From NCBI GenBank assembly GCA_020736575.1, contig JAGPYM010000046.1, positions 1 through 64,000 on the forward strand: 64,000 bases of DNA, given 5' to 3'. Positions 22,851 to 34,317 of the stretch are shown here, one piece after another (the stretch's first letter is position 1; every line of letters begins with the position of its first letter). Position numbers and translations under genes: made by a program. The notes beneath the pieces were generated by a model. The model had not been told where the DNA came from, searched no databases, and saw only the letters and a program-made list of their open reading frames with translations. This DNA comes from Thelonectria olida (lineage: Eukaryota; Ascomycota; Sordariomycetes; Hypocreales; Nectriaceae).

Positions 22851-23510
22851 TCTGGTTTGCCTTCGAGTGTTTAATGGGCGAGACTGAAGAAAAATGCTGG
22901 ACTGTGCAACGAGGAGTACAAATTCTCGCCGTGGGAATGAGTTCTTTTATACATGCCGCCCGCCGCCCGCCGCCTTGACATGCTCGCCAATGAGCAACGA
23001 TACGACACTTCGTATCCTTGATCAAAGAGGAAAGTGGGGGAAGGGTGACGGGGCAAAAAGCAATCATCGGGATTGAGTGATTCTACAATGTCCACCTCTT
23101 GCAGGACAGTCAGGGCCTTTCAGCCTAGATACACGGTGGCTTGCTGCGCGTCGTGGGAAGAAACTCGTCTCCGCGTCCCTGAAAAGGCAGCTCGGGTTCG
23201 ATTCCTCTTGCGGGAAGCATGGAGGCATGTCGCATTCTGCTTCGCCTTCTCTTCCATCCTCGTGGTGGCGTATTGGGGCAATTACTTCCATTACAGTGTT
23301 CGTTGGTCTTATGGATTCGACAGCTCGATTACCTCCAAGCCAGTAGCCACAGTCACTGGAAACGGTTCGATCGACAAAATTGAAGCCAAGAAAAGTGAAG
23401 TCTTATGGATCATTGCTCCCACATGCAAGCGACCACAGACATGATTTGGAACAGAGCCCTGAAGCAATGAACAAAAACATGTTACTATTCTCTTTAGATA
23501 GCGATTTCGT
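22851..23510. promoter_or_regulatory. P450 promoter region
   Basis: It contains the TATAAAA at 22945-22951 (minus strand) and a GC-rich run (cgcccgccgcc) near 22965. Open frames of up to 123 codons on the plus strand have no match. No gene called. Confidence 0.4.
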
Positions 23511-25254
23511 CTACAGTCGGGTTCCCAAATTCACGTGGATAGCCTTGATGGTAGTGTAGGCAAGGATTCCAGCCTCCCCCAGCTCCCGCCCGACACCGGA
23601 TTGTTTCATACCTCCAAAGGGGATTCTAATGTCAGAATCTTGGCTGCTATTGATCCAGACCACTGCAAAAGAAGGAAGATTAGTACATGTGAATGCATGA
23701 AGGGTGGGCAAATCGTTGCAACTCACTTCCTGCCTCAATCTTCTTGGCGACCTCGTGGGCTCTGGTGATGTTCTCCGTGAACAGTGCAGCACCGAGGCCG
23801 TATTCAGTATCGTTTGCACGCTCAACAACCTCTTCTTCAGTTTCGAAAGAACAGATGACACCAAAAGGTCCAAAGATCTCCTCTCGGTAAATCTTCATGT
23901 TGTCTTTAACATCAGTGAAGACGGTGGGCTCGATGAAATAACCCTTGCCATTGACACCGGTGAATGGTTTTCCTCCATGAGTCAACGTAGCACCTTCTCG
24001 CTTTCCCTCCTCGACATATGACAATATACGGTCATATTGGGCCTTTGTCACTTGAGGGCCTTGGAATGTTCCCGCGGCAAAAGGATCCCCAACGACCGAA
24101 GTCTTCTTCACCTCCTTGACAAAGAGGTCGACGAACTTGTCATAGACATTCTTGTGAACAAAGATTCTGCTTGTTGACGTGCAAATCTGGCCCTGGTTGG
24201 CCATAACACCATAATGACTCCATTTAACAGCATTCTCAAGCTCGGCATCCTCGAACACGATCAGGGGCGACTTGCCACCAGTCTCGAGGGTGATTTCCTT
24301 GAGATTAGACGCCGCAAGTTTCATAATCTCTCGGCCAGTATTTGTTGAACCTGTAAAAGCAATCTTATCAACGCCTACGTGTGAAGCGAGATGGGCTCCG
24401 GCTATGCGGCCGAATCCGTTCACGATATTGACCACACCAGGAGGAAATCCAGCCTTCTCAATAAGCGTGGCAAAGAGCAATACTGACAGTGGCGTCTGCT
24501 CAGCGGGCTTGAGTACAATGGTGTTGCCGGCAGCCAAGGCCGGGCTAAGCTTCCAAGCAGCCATTCCCAGAGGATAGTTCCAGGGGATGATCTGCCCACA
24601 AACGCCGATGGGCTCCCGCGACGTGTATGCCAGCTTCAGATCGGAGGTGGGAATGACTGGAGGTATTTACCGTCAGTACACTTGGCTTAACAGTGGTCCA
24701 ACGCACATACCTTGGCCGAAGACCTTGTCAGCATAACCAGCATAGTAGCGGAGGGCGCCCGTCAACTCGCTGACATCGCCCTTTGCCGAGGAGAATCGCT
24801 TGCCTGGACATTGTCAGTTGCGGTTGGAGTGATGGCACAGCATTGCGACGAGCGAGCTAACAGACCGTTGTTCCACGTATCGAGTGAGGCAAAGCTCTCC
24901 GTCATCTCTTCTGCCAAATCGGCCAGCTTTCTCATGAGCTCACCACGCTCCGTGCCGCTGACCTTGGACCATGGTCCCTTGAGAGCAGCGCGGGCAGCCT
25001 TGACGGCATCGTCAATGTCCTCGTTGCCGGCAGCATGGACCTTTGTGATTTCTTCCTCGTTTCTGCGATGCAGATTGATCAGTCGCGCGCTCGTGTTGGG
25101 GGTAGCTCCAAAGAGCATCGTACATTGGGCTCACGACGGAGATTTGTTCACCGGACTTGGCTGCTCGCCATTCATTGTTGATGAAGAGACCCAGGGGCTG
25201 CTCGACGGTGCGCCCGTTGGGGGCTGTGAGCTTCTGAAACAAGGACGCGGACAT
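23511..25254 (-). CDS. Aldehyde dehydrogenase 1
   Basis: Five exons: 25254-25124, 25062-24866, 24803-24711, 24656-23727 and 23662-23511; introns 61, 62, 54 and 64 bp. The product is 500 aa, the normal length of the NAD(P)-dependent superfamily. Landmarks: [38 protein letters not shown], catalytic Glu in LETGGKSP, catalytic Cys in NQGQICTSTSR, EEIFGPFG, and PFGGMKQSGVGRELGE. It should convert aldehydes to acids, for example betaine aldehyde-, aminoaldehyde- or fatty-aldehyde-like substrates. The paralogue at 44586-46267 shares exon lengths 131, 197 and 152 nt, but lacks the third intron. A Met (ATG) lies at the last exon junction where the paralogue has Thr. It ends GTRL, not a standard peroxisomal tail. 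Confidence 0.92.
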
Positions 25255-26073
25255 TTTCCTGTCAAGTCGAAATGCAGACGCTTGTTACACTTGAAGCCCC
25301 CCTGGCAACCTAGATAAATTGGCATTAAATACAGGAAGCAAGGCTTTCATCAAGGTGCATGCCACGCCGGGCATCGGAGTGACTGACTAATGGAACATAT
25401 CACTGCTCGCACAATCGATGCTTCGAGAGATTGAGGCTAATCCATCCTCGCTAACTGTCCGGAAAAGGCAAGTCTACCAGCACACGAAGCTGACCCCGCC
25501 GCTGTAGGGACCAACGAAGGGTACCTAAACACGGCAGCTTGGCGCGGGTGGGTAGATATGGAACTTGTGTCCGATATCACAGATGCGGGGTAGATGAGAT
25601 CTCTTTGCTCAAGAAGCTCGGAATGGAGAACCCGGATTCACTGCTCCCTTTTCCTCCCGTGGTGGTAGATATTCATCTGTGAAGTTGGGTCACTGTTGGG
25701 AGCTCTGGACCGGTCCCACAAGCGGTCCATCTCTATCTACCTTGTACCCGAATGCTACGAGGGGCTTCGTAACAGGCACAAGCGCCGTGGTGTATTATCG
25801 AGCTCAGCTTCTCCAAAATCGGAGCATCAGGAGACATTCGCCATCTGTCAATTTCAGGTCAGAATAGTTGAACAAGTATGTTATATCAGGTATCTATCAT
25901 AAATGAAGCACCTCGGTATGAGTCACTTCGCCATTGTCAAGGTCTAATTCTTCAAGCACAGGTACAATTTGTAGTATGAATCTCTCAGGCCCAACTCAAA
26001 TCCCTTTCCTTTCCTTTCCTTTCCTTTCCTTTCCTTTCCTTTCCTTTCCTTTCCTTTCCTTTCCCAGATCTAC
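25255..26073. other. Intergenic with a (CTTTC)n microsatellite
   Basis: It should hold the ALDH 1 promoter on its left and, at the right edge, a pentanucleotide repeat immediately downstream of the cupin gene. No other gene recognised. Confidence 0.4.
26003..26064. repeat. Pentanucleotide microsatellite, about 12 units of CTTTC
   Basis: An uninterrupted run of the CTTTC unit lies about 10 bp beyond the stop codon of the cupin gene, so it falls in that gene's 3' untranslated region. It should be variable in length between isolates. Confidence 0.95.
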
Positions 26074-26451
26074 CTAGATCAGAGTAACAGGCTCGTTGTC
26101 GATAAATACAGCAACGTTTGCAAAATCAGGTCCAAACTCAAAGTCGACCGTCGTTCCCTTGGTCAGATATATGAATTGACCCTTTGTCAGAGTCATGCTC
26201 TCGCCCCCGTGGATTCTCAGCTTGATCCACCCCTCGGTGACGTAGAAGAACTCGTCGCAAGGATACGTCAGCGTCGCAGTGCCTGTTTCCTTTGCTGCAC
26301 CGGCAACGATCTTCTTATCGGCTGACCTGTAAAGCACCGACTTGGAACCGGCATACTCGGGGAAAGGCTGCCATGGGAAAGAGTTCCATGTGCCGTATGG
26401 AGTGTCCTTGGGGGAGGTAGAGCCCTCGGTGTTTGGAACTGATGCAGGCAT
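26074..26451 (-). CDS. Small single-domain cupin (Cupin_3-like)
   Basis: Single exon, 125 aa. The beta-barrel core is visible: LTYPCDEFFYVTEGWIKL (61-78) and MTLTKGQFIYLTKGT (86-100), ending NVAVFIDNEP. This is the pattern of the Cupin_3 group, with YPCDEF supplying a Glu and few metal-binding His. Members include ureidoglycine aminohydrolase-like and ethanolamine-utilisation-like proteins; several have no known role. A G-to-A-scarred full copy lies at 8487-8860, so this is the only intact member here. It is on the same strand as, and lies between, ALDH 1 and a Baeyer-Villiger-type monooxygenase. A TATAAT-like element occurs about 135 bp upstream. Confidence 0.85.
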   Translation of the reverse strand: MPASVPNTEGSTSPKDTPYGTWNSFPWQPFPEYAGSKSVLYRSADKKIVAGAAKETGTATLTYPCDEFFYVTEGWIKLRIHGGESMTLTKGQFIYLTKGTTVDFEFGPDFANVAVFIDNEPVTLI

Positions 26452-27322
26452 GGTTCTTCAAGGGGTAAACGGGTTGGCAATTGACTGGTTGAAACGAGTG
26501 CCGCGTTGGTTTTACCTGGATATAAACGGTATGAGTGAGTTGTGAGAACGATGGAGACAGCTTGAGTCTTTGAAGGGAAGAGTTTCATTATATGCGGCCG
26601 CGACAGCTCATCATGATGAGTGAATGGCACAGGACGTGATCAAATGACCAGCGTCGCCTTCTCCACGTTTCTTTCGCGAATCTACTGCAACAGGAAACAC
26701 GAGATGTATTCTAAGTCCGTATTAGTTCGCCACTGTGATAATCCAGTGTCCGTCGAGTCTGGAAACGACGTGCAGCATTCTCGTGGGCCCCAGCAAGACG
26801 TGCTCCAGCTAATATCGCACATGGTCTCAAAAGGGTAACTAATACGGTGGAGAGAGTGCTAGCTTAGGTGTGGGAGGGTTCACGTCTGAGGTAGTTGGGT
26901 CATGTGTCTATCTATCGTACATGTTCTTGACTTTTCTGTACGGTAGAGAACAGACAGTTCATCGCCGGCTTTGAATTGACCCAAGTACATGGAATCTTGC
27001 CCGAATTTGAGAAAGCTGTGAGCGGACGTGTCACGGATTCTGATTGACAGTCAGAGCTTAGAATGAAGTGGGAAAACAGCCCGTTGATCATTTCAACTCC
27101 TTGACAGGCAAGGGAACTGCGGGGTCGGTTATACCCCTGACAAGCTGTTCCATCGGACTCTTTGTTGTGCTGTTCTAGCTGTCAAGATGCACCTTGCTCT
27201 AAATCAGTCGTCTCAGAAAGACCATCCACTTGGGTATTTTGCATGAAACTGATTGAACTCCCGAAATATGACATGACGCACAAAATCTAGTGAGAAACTT
27301 CATTCAATTGGTCACGTAGTCG
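26452..27322. other. Intergenic, cupin promoter and BVMO 1 3' side
   Basis: No gene or repeat recognised. A NotI-type GCGGCCGC word at 26594 follows the TATA-like element of the cupin gene. Confidence 0.35.
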
Positions 27323-28921
27323 CTACTGGAAACTTGGAAATCCCGCAGCAACCTCCTCTTTCGCCCAGCTCCGGTACTTGTTGAGGCCGCCAAAGTAAAA
27401 CTTGGTGCTCGCCTGTCGCCCCTTGACGTTGGCACCAAATATCCAACTCGCAGTCGTCTTGAACAGCGAACCCTCGACGAGCTGGTCGCACAGGTCGCTC
27501 CACCCTTGCTCAGCCTTTGCTGAGACTTCCATGATGCGTTTGTCCTTGTTCTTCTCCGAGTACTTGATGCACTCAGTGATGAAGTTGACTTCATGCTCAA
27601 TCACCACTGGGAAGTTTGCAAACGCGCCCTGGGGACCTGAGACGACGAACATGTTCGGAAATCCCGCGCATGCAACAGCGCCAAAGGCTGTAGGGCCGTT
27701 CTCCCAGTGTTTCTGAATGGACTTTCCTTCCCGTCCCGTGAGCTTGATGCGTAGGTAACTTCCCTCGATGGCGTCGAAACCGGTGGCAAAGATCAAGACG
27801 TCGAGCTGATGCACGGTTCCGTCTTGGGTCTTGATGCCCTCGGGGACAATTTCCTCGATGGGCGTCTCTCGAAGATCGACAATGTCAACGTTGTCGCGAT
27901 TGAAGATCTGGTAGTATCCCGAGTCACAGAGCGGCCGGCGAGCGTATAGATCGCAAGGCTTCAGAGCCTTGGCCTTGCGAGGATCCTTGACAATCTCATC
28001 AATCTTGCTCCGGATGAAGTTGCATGCTTCCTCATTGGCCTCGACATTGGTTGTGATGTCTCCAAATGCGCTAAACATGAAACGGAAGCCGTTCCCCTGG
28101 TCCCAGACATCTTGGAATGCCTTGCGACGCTCCTCGGGGGTTGCCTCCATTGTTTTACGCGTGGTTTCAGGAACACCAAACGCCGTCGACGACGCCCACA
28201 CATCTTCATAGATCTTTTCGTAGTTTTCGTTGATCTTTTCTCGGTATTCTTCGGGAATCTGACCCTGCCCGCTAGGAACCGAGTATTGCGGGTGTCGCTG
28301 AAAGGAAACAAGATGACCAACTTCCGGCGCAACTGCTGTCATGACCTGAACGCCAGTAGATCCGTTGCCAATAATACCAACCCTCTTTCCTGCCAGCTTC
28401 ACATCGTGGTCCCACTTGGCCGTGTGGATAATGTGTCCAGCGTAAGACGAGATGCCAGCGATGTCAGGGTAATTTGGCTTTGAGAGAAGACCGAGGCAAT
28501 TCACCAAGTAGCGAGCGTGGATGACCAGGCCACCGGCGCAAGAAACCACCCAGGTGTTGGCGTTGCCATCCCAAGACGCCGCCTCCATTTCGGTATTGAA
28601 GCGCATGTACTTTCGGAGGTCATGTTTCTTTACAACATGCTTGAGGTACTCGAGAATCTCAGGCTGGTAAACGTAATGACGCGACCACGGATAGGAACGC
28701 AGATCCTCCTTATCCCATGAGTACCGATACAAATATGTCTCCGTATCGCTCATGGCACCAGGATAGGTATTCCAGTACCAAGTACCACCGACGTCGCCTG
28801 CAACATCGATACATTGCACTTTAAGGCCGGCACGTGAGAGGGCGTAGGTAGAATAAATACCACCCACGCCCGCGCCCACGACAAGCGCATCGACTCGGAG
28901 GACTTCAGGCATCGAACCCAT
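27323..28921 (-). CDS. Baeyer-Villiger-type flavin monooxygenase 1
   Basis: Single exon, 532 aa from the ATG at 28921. The frame is open to an ATG at 29119, but the extra 66 residues are not family-like. Landmarks in order: FAD site VVGAGVGGIYSTYAL, GTWYWNTYPGAMSDTET, the Baeyer-Villiger fingerprint YAGHIIHTAKWD, NADPH site VGIIGNGSTGVQV, and ATGFDAIEGSY. This is the layout of cyclohexanone monooxygenase-like enzymes, which insert oxygen next to a ketone to make esters or lactones; some act on amines or sulfides. The substrate is unknown. It lies in a same-strand run with P450, ALDH 1 and the cupin. It is only distantly similar to the second enzyme at 51854-54019. Confidence 0.92.
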   Translation of the reverse strand: MGSMPEVLRVDALVVGAGVGGIYSTYALSRAGLKVQCIDVAGDVGGTWYWNTYPGAMSDTETYLYRYSWDKEDLRSYPWSRHYVYQPEILEYLKHVVKKHDLRKYMRFNTEMEAASWDGNANTWVVSCAGGLVIHARYLVNCLGLLSKPNYPDIAGISSYAGHIIHTAKWDHDVKLAGKRVGIIGNGSTGVQVMTAVAPEVGHLVSFQRHPQYSVPSGQGQIPEEYREKINENYEKIYEDVWASSTAFGVPETTRKTMEATPEERRKAFQDVWDQGNGFRFMFSAFGDITTNVEANEEACNFIRSKIDEIVKDPRKAKALKPCDLYARRPLCDSGYYQIFNRDNVDIVDLRETPIEEIVPEGIKTQDGTVHQLDVLIFATGFDAIEGSYLRIKLTGREGKSIQKHWENGPTAFGAVACAGFPNMFVVSGPQGAFANFPVVIEHEVNFITECIKYSEKNKDKRIMEVSAKAEQGWSDLCDQLVEGSLFKTTASWIFGANVKGRQASTKFYFGGLNKYRSWAKEEVAAGFPSFQ

Positions 28922-29801
28922 GGTGTAGTTGTGTGATGAAGCAGAGACGTATGGTGCAGTTTGATCCTTTCGTGGGCTCTCTTTCTTCTTCAACCAAGGG
29001 ACAGCAAAGGGAACAAATGGATATCGGCTGATCATACTCAAGGCAGGATGAAGCCCTATGAGACAGCGTTGGATATTTAATCCATGGACCTGGAGAGAGT
29101 CTATTTTAGAGTATTTCAACCTATCTACCCACGCTCGCGTGAAGTCCCGATGCAGAAAGCAGGGTAGAATTTACCCCAACGACCTACCTGTACATTTTCT
29201 TGCCAAGTACGAACAGGTTGCCGGTGCAGACGAATTTGCATTGACAACTAAGCCCGCAGCCGGACAGTTCCCGTTCCGCGGCGGTGGATTTCTTAGCTGT
29301 TGATCACGACATTCGCTCTGTGTCATTGCCACTAGATCCATCCGAGGGGGCAGGCTTCGGATAATCGCCTATTTAGGAAATTTACTAACTGCCCAGTGTG
29401 TTAACTGGACAACAAGGGTAGATATGCAGTGCGTGAGTTCAATGTAAAGAAGAGCTTGATCAAGAAGTAGACTGCATGTTTCATCTAATCTGATTTAAGT
29501 GTTAGATGGATCAAGTCAAGGACAACTGCATGGCCTGTTTCTACGTAAAGATTCGAAGGGAAGAGTGTGCTCCTACCATAAGTTTGTTTGCCCCGAAGAA
29601 GGGGGTTTCTCCTTTTTTGAGAAGGAGCTTAACATAATTAAACTTGTACGTTATCCTTATATTGTTATCTATTATCAATTTGCTTACAAAGGGAAAAAGG
29701 TATTTTAATAAGCATTATTGTATCTTGCAAACTAATTTTCTAACGCGAAGTAAAGGCTTAGACCATTAAGTTTGTAGAAGAGTAATATATCTATAAACTC
29801 C
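28922..29801. other. Intergenic, partly A+T-rich
   Basis: It should hold the BVMO 1 promoter. From about 29580 to 29790 the sequence is markedly A+T-rich, as if lightly mutated, and this patch runs up to the stop of the dead oxidase. No gene recognised. Confidence 0.4.
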
Positions 29802-30996
29802 TTACAGCTTGCTTTGACGAGTCTCGAGGTGAAGATCGTTGACAAGATCCGCAGCAGTCTTTGCGATGCCGAAGCTGCAAATATACCCACCGCCTTTCAC
29901 ACGTGCGGGACCAGTGATTAGACGTAGGGAACTTTCGGTCAGTATAAACTTGCTGGCATGAATAATCTTCTGTCCATTCGGGACCTCACTTTCGACCCTG
30001 ATACCAACCTCTTCCAAGGATGAATGCCAACAACATCTCGGACAACGTCGAACTTAAGGGGTCAGTAGGGAAAACATGAGGCAGGTTCTGGTGAACCTTC
30101 TTGAAAATCTGTCGATTGTGTCAGTAGCAGCTCGTTTCACAAGGTGGAGAGTACATACTCCCACCCTCATAGTGTTATTCAAGATTGGTTCACTACTCTC
30201 GTCAGCCCAAGATTCCCGAGTTATCCACACAAAGAATGGATATGCTCATGTCTCATCCTAGTCTCGGAAACAACCCAGGATAGCTGTTCCATCACCCCAA
30301 GGAATCACATATGTGAAAGGAACCGAGTAGTCCTTGCCGTGCCTCATCAGGCTTGTCGTAATTGGTTCGAACAAGAACAGTCTCGGATCTGATAGGAATC
30401 ACTTCCTTGTCCTTGACGTCCTTGAGCAATCGTGCACCAACTCCACTGGCGTTAATCGGGATGTTGTGACCCATGCCGTCGAGGTCAGAAAGAGCCAAGA
30501 CATGAGCACGCTTGAATTTGACGCCGGATGCCTCGAACTCCTTGCGAAATCAAGGCAGCATCATGTGGGGAGTGACGACAACGCTAGTATCTGTGAAGGT
30601 CAGCGAGACACGGCCTTTATGAGGAAGTCGTACTTACAGGACATGCCCCAGCTCAAGCAGCTCATATCTAGAAATGACCTGGGCGCTCGACTTTGGGTTC
30701 GTTTTTGCCAGTCTCAACAGATATGCAACAGCCTCAAGCTGAATCTTCTGATCAGGCTTGCGGGAACCATAGATAGGCATCCAAATACCGCCTGCCCAAG
30801 GACTCGCCCACTCAGTAGAGTCGGGATCTCCGGGAAGATCCTTGGCAATAATGGTGATTTCATATCGCCGAGGAAGCTGACTGGGGATGGCCAGGCCAGT
30901 GATGCTGTCGTGGAGAGCACGGCAGCCTGTTTCATAGCACTCAGCTGCCACATAGCGGTAGTCTTACCCGGCGCCGAGGATGGTAATGCTGGCCAT
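29802..30996 (-). pseudogene. Decayed D-amino-acid oxidase-like gene
   Basis: It starts like its paralogues: ATG at 30996, MASITILGAG, then an intron placed after the same codon, ITGLAIPSQLPRRYEITIIAKDLPGD, ASPWAGGIW. After YELLELG about 35 family residues are missing. The frame then resumes in VVVTPHMMLP, followed by TGA in place of the expected Trp, then FRKEFEASGVKF, GHNIPINASGVG and IPIRSETVLV. Further on there are more stops, an extra stretch of about 15 residues inside the C-terminal signature (IIHASK ... GGGYICSFG), and a final SKL tail. The gene is divergent from an intact permease. TATAAA on this strand lies at 31071-31076. The SKL end shows the ancestor was peroxisomal. Confidence 0.85.
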
Positions 30997-32047
30997 CTTA
31001 AGCTCGTAGAGTGAGGAATACTAGAGTGGACTGATGCCACTACGACCAGCCTCAAGGATGCGAGGCAGCGTTTATACTACATATTCAAGTACTGGCAAGC
31101 ATTCCCGGTGGATCGTTCAGTGAGGACCTGTCCCACTCTAGACGGTCCGGAGGCTCATTCTCCGGAACGAGGATGCAGGCGATTCCTCATGCTCCGTGCG
31201 ATTGAGCTAGAGTTCAACACCAATATTGGTTACTTGTTTCGACATAAAGCCGTGGTGGGCTGGACCCTGCCTTGGAATTGACAACCCTGTCCATGGGACG
31301 ACGCAACTCATTCCACATCGATAGCAAGATGGGACCAACAAAGTGGTAAGGGGGCAGGGCAGGCAGATTCACCGAAGCCAGGGCGGGCGCTCGAGGATGT
31401 GGTGATCAAGAGTCTTTTCCCCATTGAGCTTATGATAGATAGATTAGATATGATTTAGTCTGGTCATACGTACGAGTCATTTAAATCATCGGCAAATGCT
31501 CCAAAGTGGTAATGCGCCCCTGCTCACATGATCACATCGTTGCCCAGCTGCGGGGTAAACGAGTTGACCGGCTCGGGATGTCACCCCATAGCCCGGCAGG
31601 TCTTCGAGCCCCTACGAGCATCAGGTGTTCTGGGGTATTGGAGGGGGTGCTTCGGGTTCAAGATGCATTACACTGCACTGCAGACACCTTAAGGATTAGG
31701 TATGGGGAAGTGACCCCAAGTCTATCTAGAGGAGTGGTTCTTGACACCCGCTTGAGGGTGTTGGAGATAAGCCACACTCATTAGCTGGCGCCAACTCTCA
31801 ATGGGCCGGACCTGGCACCCAAACAGATCCGAGTTCCGGATGGCAAAGAATACACATATGGCGATGACTGGGAATTCGAGCATGGACCAGGCCATTCGTA
31901 CTATATCATACTCTGCAAGTCCAACAGATTTCAGTAGATGGGTATTGTCGAAATACGCAGCATCCGTCATCGCTTATTCCCTCTTTCACTTCTCTCCCTT
32001 TCTTTCATCATAACTCACTACCCAACTCCCCCTCACTCAAATTCGAA
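30997..32047. promoter_or_regulatory. Divergent region, dead oxidase and permease 1
   Basis: It contains TATAAA (minus strand, 31071-31076), two TCCGGA/TCCGG words near 31146-31165, and the 13-mer CTCATGCTCCGTG at 31187-31199 that recurs upstream of D-amino-acid oxidase-like gene 2. No gene recognised. Confidence 0.45.
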
Positions 32048-33828
32048 ATGGGAGTTAAAACATCGCCACAGAGTGAAAAGAAGACGCCGAATCTCGCTGT
32101 CCAGAAAAGTCATGAAGAAGGGACCGTCGTGGACTTCGATGCCTCCTATCTCATCGGTAATGATTCCCAACCTCCAAACGAAAAGAACAGAAGATGTCTA
32201 ACTACGCATGGAAAGCCGGCGGGTACGAGCCTCAACTAGAACGCAGCTTCAGTTGGATGCAGCTTTTTAGTTGCGCTTTTATTGTCACCAACTCTTGGCT
32301 CGGTGTCACTGGAGGCTTCTCTACGGGCCTGACCGTAGGAGGCTCTGCTACTATCATCTATGGCCTGATCATCGTTGCACTCTTCAACATCGCCATCGTT
32401 GTGAGCCTTGGCGAGTTGGTCAGTTCTATGCCTAATGCGGGAGGACAGTACTTTTGGGCCATGAAACTTGCGCCTTCTCGTCTGTCTCGCGTATCCGCCT
32501 ACGTTTGTGGAATCTGCAACCTTCTCGGAGGCCTGACTGGTGTTTCGAGCGGCGCCGTTGCTGCGGCCTATATGATCTTGGGCTGTGTCAACTTGAGTCA
32601 TCCGGATTTGTAAGAGATTCTCCTCGCATGCCGTCACCTCTGTATGCCCGCCTAACATTGGTTTTCCAGTGAAATCAAGGCATGGCATGCCTTTCTGATA
32701 GCTGTTGGTTTCATCCTTCTGACTTCAGTCTTGAATCTAAACGAGTCCGTCATTACCGAAGCAGTCGTCATCGGGCTATGGTCATGCCTGGCCGCTTGCT
32801 TTGCCATCACCATCATACCAGCGGCTGTCGCCAAAGAACACACCAGTCCGAACTTCATATTCAACAGTACCGAAAATAGCAGTGGATGGTCCTCTCCAGG
32901 AATGGCCTTCCTGGTAGGTATGATCAATGCCAACTATGCTTTCGGCCTGATCGACACTGGTGTGCATATGGCTGAGGAGATCCCTGAGCCTGAAAAGAAT
33001 GTTCCCAAGGCCCTCCTGATGGCTGTTGGAATTGGCTTCGTCACGGCTTGGCCTTTGGCTTGCGCGCTCATTAACTGCGCTGTTGACATTGACCGCATCG
33101 CTGGTACAAGTACTGGTGTGCCATTGTTGGAGCTTTTCTACCTCTCGTTGAGGGAGAATGTCGCTGGAGCCATTTTTATGCAGCTTCTTGTCGCTATATC
33201 TTATTTCTGGTGTCTTGCTGCAGTACAGACGTATCAGTCTAGAATCTGCTGGTCCTTTTCCAGAGATCAAGGCCTTCCTTTCTCCAAGCTGTGGTCTCAG
33301 GTCCATCCGCGACTCAAGGTGCCATTGAACGCGCACATTCTTTGTGTTTGCTTGTCAATCATTCTTTGCATTTTGCCGCTTGCCTCGACCACGGCGTTCA
33401 ACAGGTACGTAAGAACTGTTATCAGACTCCCTCAAATTCAGAGAAGTTGACACTATTCCCAGCTTGGTAACTGGCGTGATTGTGTTCCCTTACATTTCGA
33501 TCGTCATCCCCGTTTTCTTTTCGCTGCTGCCCAGGAACAAAGACGTGCCTAAGGGACCTTTCAATCTAGGACGCTGGGGAACGGCGGCAAGAGTGTTGAC
33601 TATTCTCTACTGCACTACTGTTAGTGTGATTTACTGCTTTCCTTATACAATGCCTGTCACTGCTGGAAGTAAGTACATGAAACCTTTGAGATGATATTTA
33701 CACCTGTTCGTCTACTGACGTGTCAAGACATGAACTACATCTCCGCGATCATTGGTATTGTGGCCATCTATGCTATCTTTGATTGGTTTCTACGAGCTCG
33801 TAAACAGTTCAATCAGAAGGAGCTGTAG
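32048..33828 (+). CDS. Amino-acid/choline-type permease 1 (APC superfamily)
   Basis: Five exons: 32048-32156, 32216-32609, 32670-33404, 33463-33668 and 33728-33828; introns 58-60 bp. The product is 514 aa with about 12 hydrophobic segments. Intron 1 has a clear CTAAC branch point, and splicing joins ASYLI-AGGYEPQLERSFSWMQLF, which fits the family better than starting at the ATG within the intron. Landmarks: SLGELVSSMPNAGGQYFWAMKLAP, VHMAEEIPEPEKNVPKALL, and a C-terminal NMNYISAIIGIV. This group carries GABA, choline, or polyamine-like and amino-acid substrates across the plasma membrane or vacuole. The decayed gene at 19212-20547 is the same type. It is divergent from a dead D-amino-acid oxidase-like gene. 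Confidence 0.92.
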
Positions 33829-34317
33829 TCGGTGGTTTTGATCTGAGGTTGGATCGCGTTTCTGGTTGAACATGATTTGGGTTTTATGTACCTAGCGCTT
33901 GAATCTCGTCGATATACGCAACTGCCTACTGTGGCCTACGTTCTTATTACTACCTCTCGCGAAGAAGAAAAGTTTTACCGTCTTCACACCGTTGTTCCAT
34001 TCACTTGCCCATTGTCCAATACGAGTCTTGCTCAGCCGACCCCTTCACAGCGTTTTCCTCTCAACCATGGCTTCTTCACACCTATCTATGCTTGTTATTG
34101 TTAGGACATGGCCGTAAGACTTCCTCGAAGTCAAGATCTGACCCGTATTCGCCAGTTTTCTTCTCAAGTCGGCAGGTTGCAATAGTTTGTTGGACTCTTA
34201 GGGTTAGGGGAGTGATACAAGGAGAATGTTGTCATTTGATACACGTAGTCGTTTGTGGACTTCAGAACAATGTTCCAAACTCTTCTTGATATTTATTCAG
34301 ATACTCAGACTTCCACT
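33829..34317. other. Intergenic, permease 1 to SDR remnant
   Basis: Nothing recognised beyond short frames of 70-95 codons with no match. Confidence 0.4.

Noticed and set aside
23073..23444. A 123-codon plus-strand frame upstream of the P450
   Set aside because: Overlaps other frames, has no family features and sits between two minus-strand genes.
28922..29119. Longer BVMO 1 starting at 29119
   Set aside because: The extra 66 residues do not look like the family; the FAD loop follows soon after the ATG at 28921 as usual.
32194..32215. Permease 1 starting at the ATG at 32194
   Set aside because: That ATG lies inside a 59-bp intron with good GT, CTAAC and AG sites; splicing links it to a proper N-terminus from 32048.
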